From Plantago elongata (taxonomy: Eukaryota > Streptophyta > Magnoliopsida > Lamiales > Plantaginaceae), in contig JAYMSP010000058.1 of the NCBI GenBank assembly GCA_036897095.1, forward strand, positions 1-64,000: a stretch of DNA of 64,000 nucleotides, read 5' to 3'. A program made the position numbers and the translations under genes. This document shows positions 23,641-34,597 of the stretch, piece by piece. The notes under the pieces were generated by a model. It was not told where the DNA came from, made no database searches, and was given only the letters and a program-made list of their open reading frames with translations. Positions within the stretch are counted from its first letter, which is position 1. Each line of letters starts with the position of its first letter.

Positions 23641-25712
23641 ATAATATTCTTGAGCCGCCTGATCCTAAACGCGTAAGGATTGAGTTGTTAGATGCGAATG
23701 AACAGCAACAAAGACGAATATTTCCAGATTTAAACTGCATTCCTACCGAGGATAGTATATCAACTTTTGTAGATGATGACGGTGGTAAACAATTGAATGG
23801 GACTGATGATGATCGAGTAGCGAGAATGACAATGGAAAGTCATGTTAGTTCGGACGATCTGAAATCGAATAACAGAGTTTTAGGCGTTTCTTTAGTCGAT
23901 TCCTTCACTGCGGAGGAGATAAAACTACACTTGCGTAGTCTAGGTGATCAGTTCAGCAAGGAATCAGCTCTGGATGACAAAAGCGAAACCCCTTGTCAGT
24001 TATGTGGCAAGGAGAAGCTCTTCTATGCTGTTCCGCCCAAGAACTGTGCATCATGTGGACATCTTATCAAGACTTGGTTGAGGTTTTATGCAACAGGTGA
24101 TGGCAAGTATTTCTTTTGTGCCTCATGCTTCAAGAAAACACCAGAAGAAGGATGTTTAGTGGCCACTGAAGGGGTGTCTTTTACCAAACTGGAGCTATAT
24201 ATCGGCGTTAAGGACACACCGGTGGACGAAGGGTGGGTAGAGTGTGACAACTGCAAGCGTTGGCAACATCAGACATGTGCTCTTTACAACGACGTGCTTG
24301 ATTCAGAAGGGGGAATGAGTTATTTTTGTCCTCATTGCCGATTAGTGGAGTTGCAAGAGGTTAAGCAAGGTGGGACTGGAGCTTCTCTTAGAGCGCCGGA
24401 CCTTCCTAGAACCAAGCTTAGTGATCATATAGAGGACCGAGTTTTGGTAAGCCTTGCGCAGGAGAGAAAGCAGAGAGCAGGGGCGTTGGGAGTGTCTAGT
24501 GAGGACGTTCCTGGAGCAGAAGATATAACGGTTAGAGTTGTTGTAAATGTTAACAAAGAGATCAAAGTGAAGCAGCAGTTTTTGGATATTCTCCATGGAA
24601 AAAGTTACTCATCAGCATTTCCTTATAAGTCCAAGGTGATATTGTTGTTTCAAAGAATCGAAGGCGTAGACGTGTGCCTATTTGCTATGTATGTTCAAGA
24701 GTTTGGATCAGAGTGTGGACAGCCGAATCAGCGCTCAGTATATATATCGTATATTGATTCAGTCAGGTATTTCACGCCTGATGTCAAGACTATCACTGGT
24801 GAGGCTCTCCGCACATTCGTGTATCATGAAGTAATAATTGGCTATCTTGACTACTGCAAAAAATGTGGATTTGAAACCTGTCACTTTTGGGCTTGCCCTC
24901 CATCGAAAGGAGATGACTACATCCTGTACTGTCATCCAGAAAAGCAGAAAATACCAAAACCCAATAAGCTTCTAAAGTGGTACAAGACAATGCTTAAGAA
25001 AGCATATAAACAAGAAGTTGTGGCAGAGTATTCCACTTTCTCTGATTACTTTTTGGTCCCGAAGGGGAACACCAAAGTAACAGCAGCTCGACTGCCATAC
25101 TTTGACGGGGCTTTTTGGATAGGTGCAATCGAGGCTATGGCAAAAGATCTTTCTCTTGAAGCCGCAACAGACATTCAAGTTATGCAAAAACTGGAGCACA
25201 GGATGCTGCCTATGAAGAAAAACTTCATCGTTGTTAGTCTGCGAAGTTGGAGTGATGTAGCAGTTGCAGATACAGAAGAAAACGATGTCAGTTTAGATAA
25301 TGACATGTTTCAAAGCACTTTCACCTTTCTGGACTATTGCAAGGAGAGACGGTATCAATTCAACACTCTGCGCCTTGCAAAGCATTCATCAATGATGGTC
25401 CTTTACCATCTCCACAAAAATACAGTCTCAAGTCCGGGAACTGGCAGCCCCTCTGTGGAGGAGAAAAGGATCCTGGATGCTTTATCACACGCCAATCTTT
25501 GTCGTGCAGCAAGAGATAGTCCATGTTCATATCCAGGATGCCTCAAGATCAAATGCCTTTTTTTCCATGCTAATGCTTGCAACGTTCAGGTAATCGGGGG
25601 TTGTGAGGTGTGTAAGCGGTTATGGCGCCTGATAAGCTTCCACTCCCGACATTGCCAAGAAGATACTTGCAGTGTTCCTCGCTGCAAGGATGTTAAAAAC
25701 AAAGCTGCATGA
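23586..25712 (+). CDS. Intronless HAC-like (p300/CBP-type) histone acetyltransferase
   Basis: One uninterrupted frame of 708 residues. A basic start (KGRKRGW, PKRVR) could be a nuclear signal. DLNCIP at 48-53 fits the DLNxxP EAR motif that binds TOPLESS co-repressors. A cysteine-rich region with a PHD finger spans about 137-252 (WVECDNCKRWQHQTC, YFCPHC). The KAT11 domain is about 315-555: D391, W435 and Y466 line up with the p300 active-site Asp1399, Trp1436 and Tyr1467, and the W-Y spacing of 31 is the same. A TAZ-type zinc finger closes the protein (about 628-703). Plant HAC1 relatives are near 1700 residues, have a TAZ1 N-terminus, two ZZ fingers between KAT11 and TAZ2, and many introns. 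Here TAZ1 and both ZZ fingers are missing and there are no introns, which suggests a retrocopy or a reduced paralogue. No poly(A) tail or flanking repeats are visible. Confidence 0.9.
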   Translation: MAVSTLRTQPKGRKRGWLDNILEPPDPKRVRIELLDANEQQQRRIFPDLNCIPTEDSISTFVDDDGGKQLNGTDDDRVARMTMESHVSSDDLKSNNRVLGVSLVDSFTAEEIKLHLRSLGDQFSKESALDDKSETPCQLCGKEKLFYAVPPKNCASCGHLIKTWLRFYATGDGKYFFCASCFKKTPEEGCLVATEGVSFTKLELYIGVKDTPVDEGWVECDNCKRWQHQTCALYNDVLDSEGGMSYFCPHCRLVELQEVKQGGTGASLRAPDLPRTKLSDHIEDRVLVSLAQERKQRAGALGVSSEDVPGAEDITVRVVVNVNKEIKVKQQFLDILHGKSYSSAFPYKSKVILLFQRIEGVDVCLFAMYVQEFGSECGQPNQRSVYISYIDSVRYFTPDVKTITGEALRTFVYHEVIIGYLDYCKKCGFETCHFWACPPSKGDDYILYCHPEKQKIPKPNKLLKWYKTMLKKAYKQEVVAEYSTFSDYFLVPKGNTKVTAARLPYFDGAFWIGAIEAMAKDLSLEAATDIQVMQKLEHRMLPMKKNFIVVSLRSWSDVAVADTEENDVSLDNDMFQSTFTFLDYCKERRYQFNTLRLAKHSSMMVLYHLHKNTVSSPGTGSPSVEEKRILDALSHANLCRAARDSPCSYPGCLKIKCLFFHANACNVQVIGGCEVCKRLWRLISFHSRHCQEDTCSVPRCKDVKNKAA

Positions 25713-28700
25713 ACTTGAACGACGAGGTGTAATGTAGAAATGTTTAGAAGATTAATGTATATGGAAGTATGGAACTATGTAAATACCATATGTATGTCGA
25801 ATCCTTCGGCTGAAGTTGTTTGTAACTTGTAAGCAGGGCAGGGCGAAACCAGAATTTTTCGTTAGTCCGTGCTCGATTTAAAGTATTCAAATATTTCTTA
25901 ACACTTTAATACTTTAGTTTAGTACTTTAGTAATATATATAAATTTTCTTACAAATTAGTCTCCATATATTAAATTTTAAATATAGCCTCAAATCTAACC
26001 ATATGATAAAAAGTGATGGTTTAATTCGACGAAGAATTATGCTATTTTCATGAAAAAATCTACCATTTCAATTTTGATTCTCAACAAGTTTATTAATTAA
26101 TCAGCCTAACAGAATTATATTTTCACAAAATACATTCAAATTAATTAGGAAGCCTTCACATTTCTTAAACTTATACGGATAATTAAATACAATATTGGAC
26201 CATAAAATGAGTAGCAATTTATTTAATTTATCTTCAAAGCTTAGTTACATTTTATCAAATTAAAATCTTTACGTACTATATATGCAAACTCAATTTGTTA
26301 CGACCAAACTAAATGAATATATACACCATAGACCATATACATATTCATGTACTTCACGAATTCATGCACTAGCATCAAAGAGTAAATTTAACATAATTTT
26401 ATAATAGTAGGGATTAACTAGCATGTTAGATTATGACCAACGGGTCATACTAAAATCGTAAATTGTTGCGGTTGTGAGCTGAAACCATTTCTATGACCAC
26501 TAAATAAAAAATTGTATATAATGGGTGTCCGACGATGATCATGAATAGTGTTTTTTAATTAAAAATATTATATTTTTTGAAATATGTTTAACATATATAT
26601 TATAAAAGTTTTTAGAAGTTGAAAGTACTCAAAATGAGTTTATAAACATATATTTTATTATTATTGTAAGAGTCGTAAAATTTAAAATAATTAAAATATA
26701 GTTAAGGGTTGTCTTTATTTATAAAGAATGAAAAATTATGAAAATCAGTGTAACTTTTATATTTCATATTTTATTAATTATAATAAATGAAAATGAAAAA
26801 GTAAAAAAAGAAGAAGAAGATGTGGTCCAGCTTCTATAGTCTGATGGTGTGAAAGACAACTTGATTAGACCTTGCATCACGGCCGGCTGTGGTACTTTAT
26901 TGGAGCAACGATGGTTTGGTTAACCTATATCGTATTCTTATCAATTATACATCACTATAATCATGATAACCGAACTATGTGTGTGTGTGTGTTGATTTAA
27001 TTGAAAGAAATGTTGTGCCATATAATCAAAAATTGAGGTGGAATTTTAAAGTCCAAAGCTTCATCTATAAATCTCTCATAATCAACTTTTCTTCATACTC
27101 ATTCACGTAAACTAAATTTTAATTGTTAATTTCCTACATAAATGGGATCATGCATGAGCTAATTATATTCCATTAATTAGCCTATATTTATTTATCTTTT
27201 TTCAAATTTACTTTGATTAATTTTGTACTGACATAATTTGAAGGAAAAAAACATAAATTTAGTTATTTTGATATTGATAGTGTTCTATATATTTCAGATA
27301 TAGACCATATATATTAACTATTAATAGATATATTCTTATTTTCTAAATTATTGTGTTATAGGAATTTTAATTAGATATTTATTGAAATATTTAGTTAATT
27401 GTGTATGACTTCCATTATAATACATATTTTAGTGACCTTGTTTCACCATGACTAGAAACTTCATGATATATGAGATAAAATTTTAATATTGGTGAAAATC
27501 CATATCACAACAATGTATTTCATATCAATTAATTATTTATTTTATAGAAATATCATACTCACCCGATCTTTTAAATTTTGATTTGGTGTGTATTTTAAGA
27601 AATAAAATAAAATAATAAGTAGATAGTGTAAGATAGGATATATATAAAAAGTAAGAGATATAATGGATAAAGTATGAAATATAATTTTAAAAAGCTAATA
27701 AATGTTAATAGTGGTTTCTGGAAAATTAAAGATTAAACAAAACTCTAAATTAACAAAATGTAAACCTTTAAAAAGAACGGAAGATGTACTATATTAATCT
27801 TAGAATAGAGTTATGTGATATGCTATATAATCTAAAATTTTAGAATAGAGTTATTGTTAGTTTTTTAATTCGTTTTTAGTGAATTTGGGTCAAAAAATTC
27901 GCGAGAAATTATTTAAAATAAAATTGTAAAAAATATAATTGTCTAATTTTATCATTTAAAGAGTACTTTCGAGAATTTAAAATGTAGCTTTCTCTGCGGA
28001 CTCTTAAAATAACATTGCAAGTTGGCGATTGATCCTATGGAACTAGCTAGTATTTGTGTGCGCGTACAACTATTGCAATTAGTATACTATATACTCCTAC
28101 TTAAGTAGAATTAAATTGTACTACTACAAACTTTCAATGCCGTACGTCAATTATATTTCACTTTCATCACTATATAAAACTAGAATTTGATTCTAGTGTA
28201 TCCCTTTATGTGTTGAACCTTTGAATTAAATTTTTTAATTGATCTATCTTTTAAAATATTGTTCGTTTCAATTTTCAATTGAGAATATTACACCAGTCAC
28301 CTTCTTAAAGCCCTGTAAACAATTAGTCATCTAACAATTAAATTATTTTATTAAATTTCAATATAAACCAAGTATCTTTTAATAGTCTAGTTTATCCCTC
28401 TATTTAATATTTCTTTTGAAATAAAAGTTTCATCATATTATGAATTTGGTGATTTACAATATTTACATACACACTACTTCAGTGTAATTTCAAACACTTG
28501 CACATTGAACCCCATAATTTAACTTTTGATAGTTTTCATCCCTCTTCTTCATCTTCATGAAAAATTAAAATTGGAAAAAAGCTACATTGAATCTTTCATG
28601 GAAGCTCTAAATCGAAGCTCCGGCATCAATAATATATTGTGACTATTGTCATCTTTGTTTGTTTGAAATTTCTTCCGAGTTAAATCATCAAATTATCCTA

Positions 28701-29917
28701 TCATCTAATTAAACTTGTCTCGCATTTTTAGAATTTAATTTTATGGAATATGCAAAATATTTAAATGTTGAATTATTCGAAAGTGAACTACATTAACATT
28801 GCCAGTATGTAGGCAACACTATACTAATTAATTAAGTGAGTGGTATAAAATAATCTAAAAGTTAATAAAAGCAAAGTTGTGAAACAATCCAATACTAAAA
28901 GTTACAATCACTGGCCATTTATTTCTGGAATTGGTCATTTATGCGTGTGTTACATAATTTGGTGCTCCTATATCCTCTTTTATCCTTCTCTTCCCCTTTC
29001 CACAAAATCCTATAGTACTCTTATCTACCCATAAAGAGAGAAGATCGATCTCCTCTTCCTTTATCGCGTCGGCTCCGACGACCATTAGAAGATCGATCGG
29101 GTATCCTTACAGAACTCAATCGCCACCTCTTCCTTCATCGACATCTACTGCTCCACCCACATATTACGTTTTACACATATTAATATATAATTTAGTAAAA
29201 CATATATACAACTGATAATTTAATAGCAGTATAAAATATTTACAAACGTTAAACTAAAACAAGAGGACCAACATCAAGTTGAAACATTTAAATTAAACTG
29301 GAATACGCTACAGACGAATAACGTGTGATGCAATTTCTAGTAACTAATAACGAAAAAAGTTAATTGACATGCAATTAGCTCTACAATCAAAACTATAAGC
29401 TCCATAAAATCTGAAAAGTAGTTGGATTGAGGACCTGAATTAAATAAAGAATTATAATTCCTAGAAATATAGATTTTATAAATTCTACATGATTTAGATT
29501 TGAGATTCTAATAACAAGTTTATAATAGTGGCAACTGGCCATAATAAATTATTTCTCATCTTAATCTCCAAATTATAAAAGTGGGCAATTGGCCATAATA
29601 AATTGACACAACAACAATTATCCAGTTAATCTTGCCAGTATATAGTGTGTACTATATACGATGATTCAAATTTCAATATATGGAACAATCTATATTAATT
29701 TTTTAATCTAATCTTGAGGTTCATATAGATTAAAATTATTTTGAATTCGGTAAATATTTGATTTAATAAAATTTCAGGACTTAGAACTAAATCTACCTTA
29801 ATTAATCAGAAGAAATGGCGGGTAAAGCTAGACTATTAGAGTTGTACTATGTGCTGTAGCAGTAGTATCTCCCAATTTAATCTGTTAAACCCTGTTTTCA
29901 GTTAATTAACAACTTCT
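25713..29917. other. Gene-poor AT-rich spacer with MITE relics
   Basis: After the short 3' UTR of the HAC-like gene there is no supported gene for about 4 kb. A GT microsatellite lies near 26980. A Stowaway-like relic spans about 27554-27792 (left cacccgatctttt, right aaaagaacggaaga). A short GC-richer patch at 29037-29155 (agatcgatctcctcttcc and following) looks like a leader or exon fragment but has no continuing frame. Confidence 0.5.
27554..27792. mobile_element. Stowaway-like MITE relic
   Basis: Imperfect ends (cacccgatctttt and aaaagaacggaagatgta) resemble a decayed CTCCCTCCGTCTTTT inverted repeat, and the interior shows the GTAAGAGATATAATGGATAAA-like body seen in the other relics in this window. 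Ends are approximate. Confidence 0.35.
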
Positions 29918-29956
29918 GTGCTCACAGAATCAGCCATAGCGAAAAAGGCCTACCAC

Positions 29957-29986
29957 GGCCACTCTCACGACCCACTGAGAGTGGCC
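29957..29986. repeat. Perfect 11-bp inverted repeat, 8-bp loop
   Basis: ggccactctca and tgagagtggcc form a perfect GC-rich stem around cgacccac. It stands 136 bp upstream of the IAN pseudogene start. Its role is unknown; in RNA it would be a stable hairpin. Confidence 0.7.
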
Positions 29987-30121
29987 TTCTCAAGATCGAT
30001 TCCAATTATGCTCATCTTTACCTCTCATCTTACTTCAATAGGTATCGTATCAAATCGATGCTGGTTTCTAAACGACTCCATTGCAACATTCGTGTACAAA
30101 ACGTCGCCAGGATAGTACCAA

Positions 30122-31484
30122 ATGTACGGTTCAATCTTAGTGCTGGTTGGGAAAATTGGCAATGGTGAAAGTGCCACAGGCAACAGCATCCTAGGTAAAA
30201 AGGTGTTCAAGTCCAAGATTAGTGGTAATGGTATCACAGGAACCTGTCAAATGCAGGCTACTGAACCAGCCGATGGCAAGATCATCAATGTTATTGATAC
30301 CCCTGGTAATCATTAATACTACCATCGCATGTGCATTTCAAATAGGACCATAAGAACCTCTCTTGGAATGCTTTAGTTTAACTTGTGAGGTTCTCTACAT
30401 ATACTGATTGATTTTACAATTTTACTCTGACTGAAAGCTAATTCTATCGTAGGTTTGTTCGACTATTCTCGTAAACCTGAAACAATCAAGGAGGAAATTC
30501 TGAAATGCATCAAGATTACTAAGGATGGGTATTCATGCTGTTCTGTTTGTACTATCAGTCAGATCCCGCTTTTCTGAAGAAGAAAAATGTGCCCTTGATA
30601 ACTTGTTGGGGCTTTTTGGTAAGAAAGTCTATGATTACATGATTGTAGTCTTCACTGGTGGTGATGAATTTGAAGAAGGTGATGAGACTTTCGAAGAGTC
30701 CTTGGAAGAGAACCGTTCTGAGGCTTTCCAGGTTGAGACTTCTAGTTATCTCTAGCTATTATGAAGGTTTCAATCTTTCATGAATTGTGTTTCTTGAATT
30801 AAGAAGTACTTGTATCTCTGCTGAAGAATATCGTTATATATTGTAGCTTTATCCACCATGTGCATTGTTAAACTTCTACCATATGTCTTGATACAGGACA
30901 TTCTTAAAATGTGTGGACAAAGGAACGTCCTCTTTGATAACCGGACAAAGGACCGTTATAAGAAGTATGAGCAAGTGATGAAGCTTCTTTCACTGATTGA
31001 GGACGTTGTAGTTAGCAATGGAGGAAAACCATGTACAAATGAGCTATTTCTCGAACAAAAGGTAGGTGTAAGTTTACTTGATTATCACTTTTTTCCTATT
31101 GGGAGAGTTGAATTATTAATGTACTCAGTTCATTTATTTAACAGGTTAAACGGCATGAAGAGGAGCTTAAGATACTGCATGAATTGGTAGCTTTTCGATT
31201 TATGGATATCTCATATAAAGATGTATGTTTATGTAGACCTTATTTTTGGATATGCTGTTTTATAGGTTGATTCACAGGTGTCCTTGAAAGCCCGCATGCT
31301 TGAAGCAAAACTTGCAAAGGAGCATGTTGCACGACTAAACAGCGAATTGATGGCTAAAGTAGACGAAGCTAGATCAAATTAAGAGATACAGGAAGTAAGA
31401 AAAGAACTGAAGAAAGCTGAGAAGAAGAATGAGGAGCTAAAGGAGCTTGAAAATAAATCTGGATATTTTTGCACTATTCTGTAA
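30122..31484 (+). pseudogene. Broken IAN/AIG1 GTPase copy
   Basis: The exon layout mirrors the intact gene at 18510: about 30122-30305, 30453-30731, 30897-31061, 31145-31186 and 31266-31484, all with good splice sites. The P-loop reads GKIGNGES, with Glu in place of the invariant Lys, so nucleotide binding would fail. Exon 2 has one extra base at aaggatgggtattc (about 30524-30530), shifting frame before the [14 protein letters not shown] box. The last exon has an in-frame TAA near 31379, before the CaaX-like CTIL end. The exon 3 end has a normal GT donor where the intact gene uses GC. It lacks the N-terminal MGG leader. These are host-gene lesions; it looks like a decayed duplicate. Confidence 0.85.
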
Positions 31485-31489
31485 TAACA

Positions 31490-32530
31490 TGCATTGGTAT
31501 TTTGTTTGGCCTCCATCTCTGTACTGACTGTCTATGCTTACTGTTTACTCAGAAGTCGTCTCAAGTAGGTTTATGGTAGTGCCTGAACAGTTTTGTTTAG
31601 CCTCCATCTGATTTTTTATGTTATTGTGAACTGTGTCATGGTGAAATATGAAATCATGCCTGCTATTTGATTTTTGTACTAGCTGATTGAGTACCTAAGT
31701 ATCTATATGGGCTTCTCTATTACGAATGGAACTTTGTAGTGTGGGTTTTCTGCATCTTTATTTGGTGAAAATAGAAAAACAGCCATTTTGCTTTGAAGCT
31801 GTCTTCTTGAAGGCTTTTGTTTTGAAGTCTTAATGGTCCATCCCTTGTGATGATGGACCCTTCTTGAAATGTATCTCGGATAATCATTTCATATTATGTA
31901 AATTGTAATAGGCACACTGTAATGAGTTCTTGTATGCATGGAAACCTTCAGATGATGAACTGATATGCATACAGTCCTCTGATGTGAATTGAGTTGAAGT
32001 CCAGTAAAGAGTTCTTAAACATGCATAAACTCATAGCAGAGTAGAGCTTATAACAAGAGATTGAGTTTCAAATTGTGAATGGATATGAAAATGGACCATT
32101 TTGTTGGCAACTGTTAAATGTCCTTCTGAAATGCGTTCTGTTCAATGACTGACTTACCGGCCTTTCCCCTGAGAAGGTGAAACCTTCTAGATACGACATC
32201 GGATAACCTTTATATGATGTCTCAACTCAGCTAAATGGATCTTTAAACAACCTACAGCTCTCAGATACACTTGTCATGATCAAGAATTCTTCATTTCAGG
32301 TAATTAACTACACATGAGTGGATGAATTTCTTTAATCATCCTAATTTGGTGTTTAAACAGCTAATATGTGGCTCATTGAAATATAAGAAATATACACCCA
32401 CGCAGAATTAAAAGCAGGTTAAGCAGAAGTTGATCTTAATTCTGAGAACATTTCACAAGAATGGCAAACTCAGACGTAACGAGTCATGAGCAAAAGTTCA
32501 AGGATACTGAAGAAATACTAACAGATAGCT
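31490..32530. other. Spacer between convergent IAN copies
   Basis: About 1 kb between the ends of the two facing IAN copies. It has the T-rich texture of 3' UTR on both sides. I see no gene. Confidence 0.5.
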
Positions 32531-32538
32531 TCAGTTCA

Positions 32539-33873
32539 TTACATCATAGCACAGTGAGGGCGGTTTCGTAACTCTGCAGTTTCCCTCTCGGCTCTAACCA
32601 GATTATCTCTCAACTTTTCAATTTCTTTATCAGATTTCGCCTTAGCAGCCAATGACATTTCTTCTGCCTTGAGTCGAGCAGCTTTTTCCTCTGCCAGTTC
32701 TTGCCTAAGCACATGAGTCATCTGCTCCAATTTAGCCTCAACCTAGTAACACAATTATGTACAAATAAATAAATACTAATCAGATGACATAAAGTACACT
32801 GATAAGTGATAATTCTATGTTAACCAAGATAAAACTTTCTCGGGCGTTGCAGACAAAACGAATGAATATATACCATCTCAGTTCTCTTTGTGAGGCGGTC
32901 CTCCTCCTCAACCTCCGTTACAGTTCCAGTACCACCATCATCATCGAAGAGTTTAATTCCTTTCTTTCAAAACAAACGTAAAAAAATTGTGGGAATATGA
33001 AGTTCAACATTATATAGAGAATTGAAATTGTAATCAACTGGAAAGGCTTACCTTCATTTGAAGAAACATGTCGTTTGTATATGGCATTCCACCATTTTTG
33101 CCTAAAACCTCGTTGACAAGGAGATGGAGCCGGAGACGCTGTTCAACTTTCTTTTCCTCATCTGTTGTTCTGTTGTTGAAAACAACACACCTTTTCCCGC
33201 ACATGTCGAGGATATACTGTACCAATAAACAACTTCATTCATAAGATGCAGAACATTTAACAAAAGGTAATGTGTACTGTAGAGTGAACAGGCAAATTCA
33301 AAGAACCATCGAACCTTCAGCGGCTCAAGACACTCAGGTCCCAGGTAATCATCCAGAAAAACATTGTCCTCTTCCAGTTCATCACCACCAGTGAGAACTA
33401 CAATCATGTAATCGCTAATTTTCGTGCCAAAGAACTCCAAAAGGTATCCCGATGCAATTAACTACAGCATGAATGCCATTCTCTGCCATCCCGATGCAAT
33501 TAACTATCTCCTTTCCAATAAATCCAGGGACCCCAGTAAAATCGAACAGGCCTGGTTATGTGTATGAGATCAGGTTAAAGCAATAGCAATAAAAAATTAG
33601 TCGTAACGATTTTATCATATTCATATACTAGTACATACCTGGTGTATCAATCACATTAACAATCTGACCGTCTTCCATTCGTGTTGTTTGCATCTCACAC
33701 TTACTCGTCACACCAGCTGAAGACAACTTTGATCTGAAACCTTTCCTGCCTAAGATACTGTTTCCGGTAGCACTTTTTCCATTCCCCGTCCGCCCCACCA
33801 AAACCAAGGTCCGTGCTTCAATCTCTTGTGAAGCAAACTGAGATTCATCATCAAATTCAGCAACTCCTCCCAT
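32539..33873 (-). pseudogene. IAN/AIG1 GTPase copy with lesion in the GTPase domain
   Basis: Exons from the minus strand: 33639-33873, 33315-33551, 33052-33216, 32874-32963 and 32539-32742. Exon 1 is sound ([11 protein letters not shown]-loop [12 protein letters not shown]), and the coiled coil and the C-terminal CAMM, a CaaX-like box, are present. Exon 2 is 41 bases shorter than in the intact paralogue. The segment for the LSVRSRF box is gone, and an 18-bp piece (agttaattgcatcgggat) appears twice at 33446-33463 and 33488-33505. The frame therefore shifts between GIHAV and EFFGTKI. Exon 4 differs from the other copies (DDDGGTGTVTEVEEED). An intact upstream half and coiled coil suggest fairly recent loss. 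A small extra intron removing the lesion seems unlikely. Confidence 0.8.
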
Positions 33874-34067
33874 ATCTGATTGCTATGTATCGAAATTCTG
33901 CAGAATGACAGACAAATAAATTAGCATGTCCATTTCATATCCAGATACAAACTTGTGAACTTGAAAGAATAAAAGTTGAAATAATACTTGAACATTACCT
34001 TTTCTGCAAGGTTGCTAGCTTGCTATGTAATGTGACAGATGTTCTAAGACATGTTAGTGTGCATGAG

Positions 34068-34076
34068 TATTTATAG
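34068..34076 (-). promoter_or_regulatory. TATA box of the minus-strand IAN copy
   Basis: On the minus strand this reads ctataaata, about 200 bp before the ATG at 33873, with an interrupted leader between. Position and sequence fit a plant TATA box. Confidence 0.4.
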
Positions 34077-34597
34077 AGACTACAGCTACTGTATTGTGCC
34101 TTGATTCATTAGTTTTAGCAGGGGAAATGAAAGGCCAGTAACTAAATTAATTGATAGAATACCAAAAGTCCAGGTTACTTATTGGTAACAACAAACTGAA
34201 CCATTTATCGACTGTACTAAAAGTTCATCAACAAGCCCTTCTATTTACTCTAGTACTATTGCATTATTGAAATTCTGATTTACACTTTGCATATCCTTAG
34301 TCATGTTGTCCCCTAAAGAGTACGTAAGTGTGCTCAAAGTTTGTTTTCCTGTGATTTTTTCAGTGAAGTTTTAAGCTTGATTACGTTTTGCCTATCTATG
34401 AAGCCTGAATTTTATGATCAAAGATGAAACAGAGGAAAGGCCAAGAATAAAGATGTGAAGCATTTTGAGAAGTGAAGAATTGACTTCAACAATTCAAAGT
34501 TACAACATGTAAACTATGATCATTTTGTATTAAATTCAAGGCAAAAGCTACCTTGAACAGAAATAACCTCAAATAGAGGCAAAAGCTACCCTAAAGA

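Noticed and set aside
29918-30115. Open frame before the IAN pseudogene P-loop
   Set aside because: Does not start with ATG, does not resemble IAN leaders and stops before 30122.
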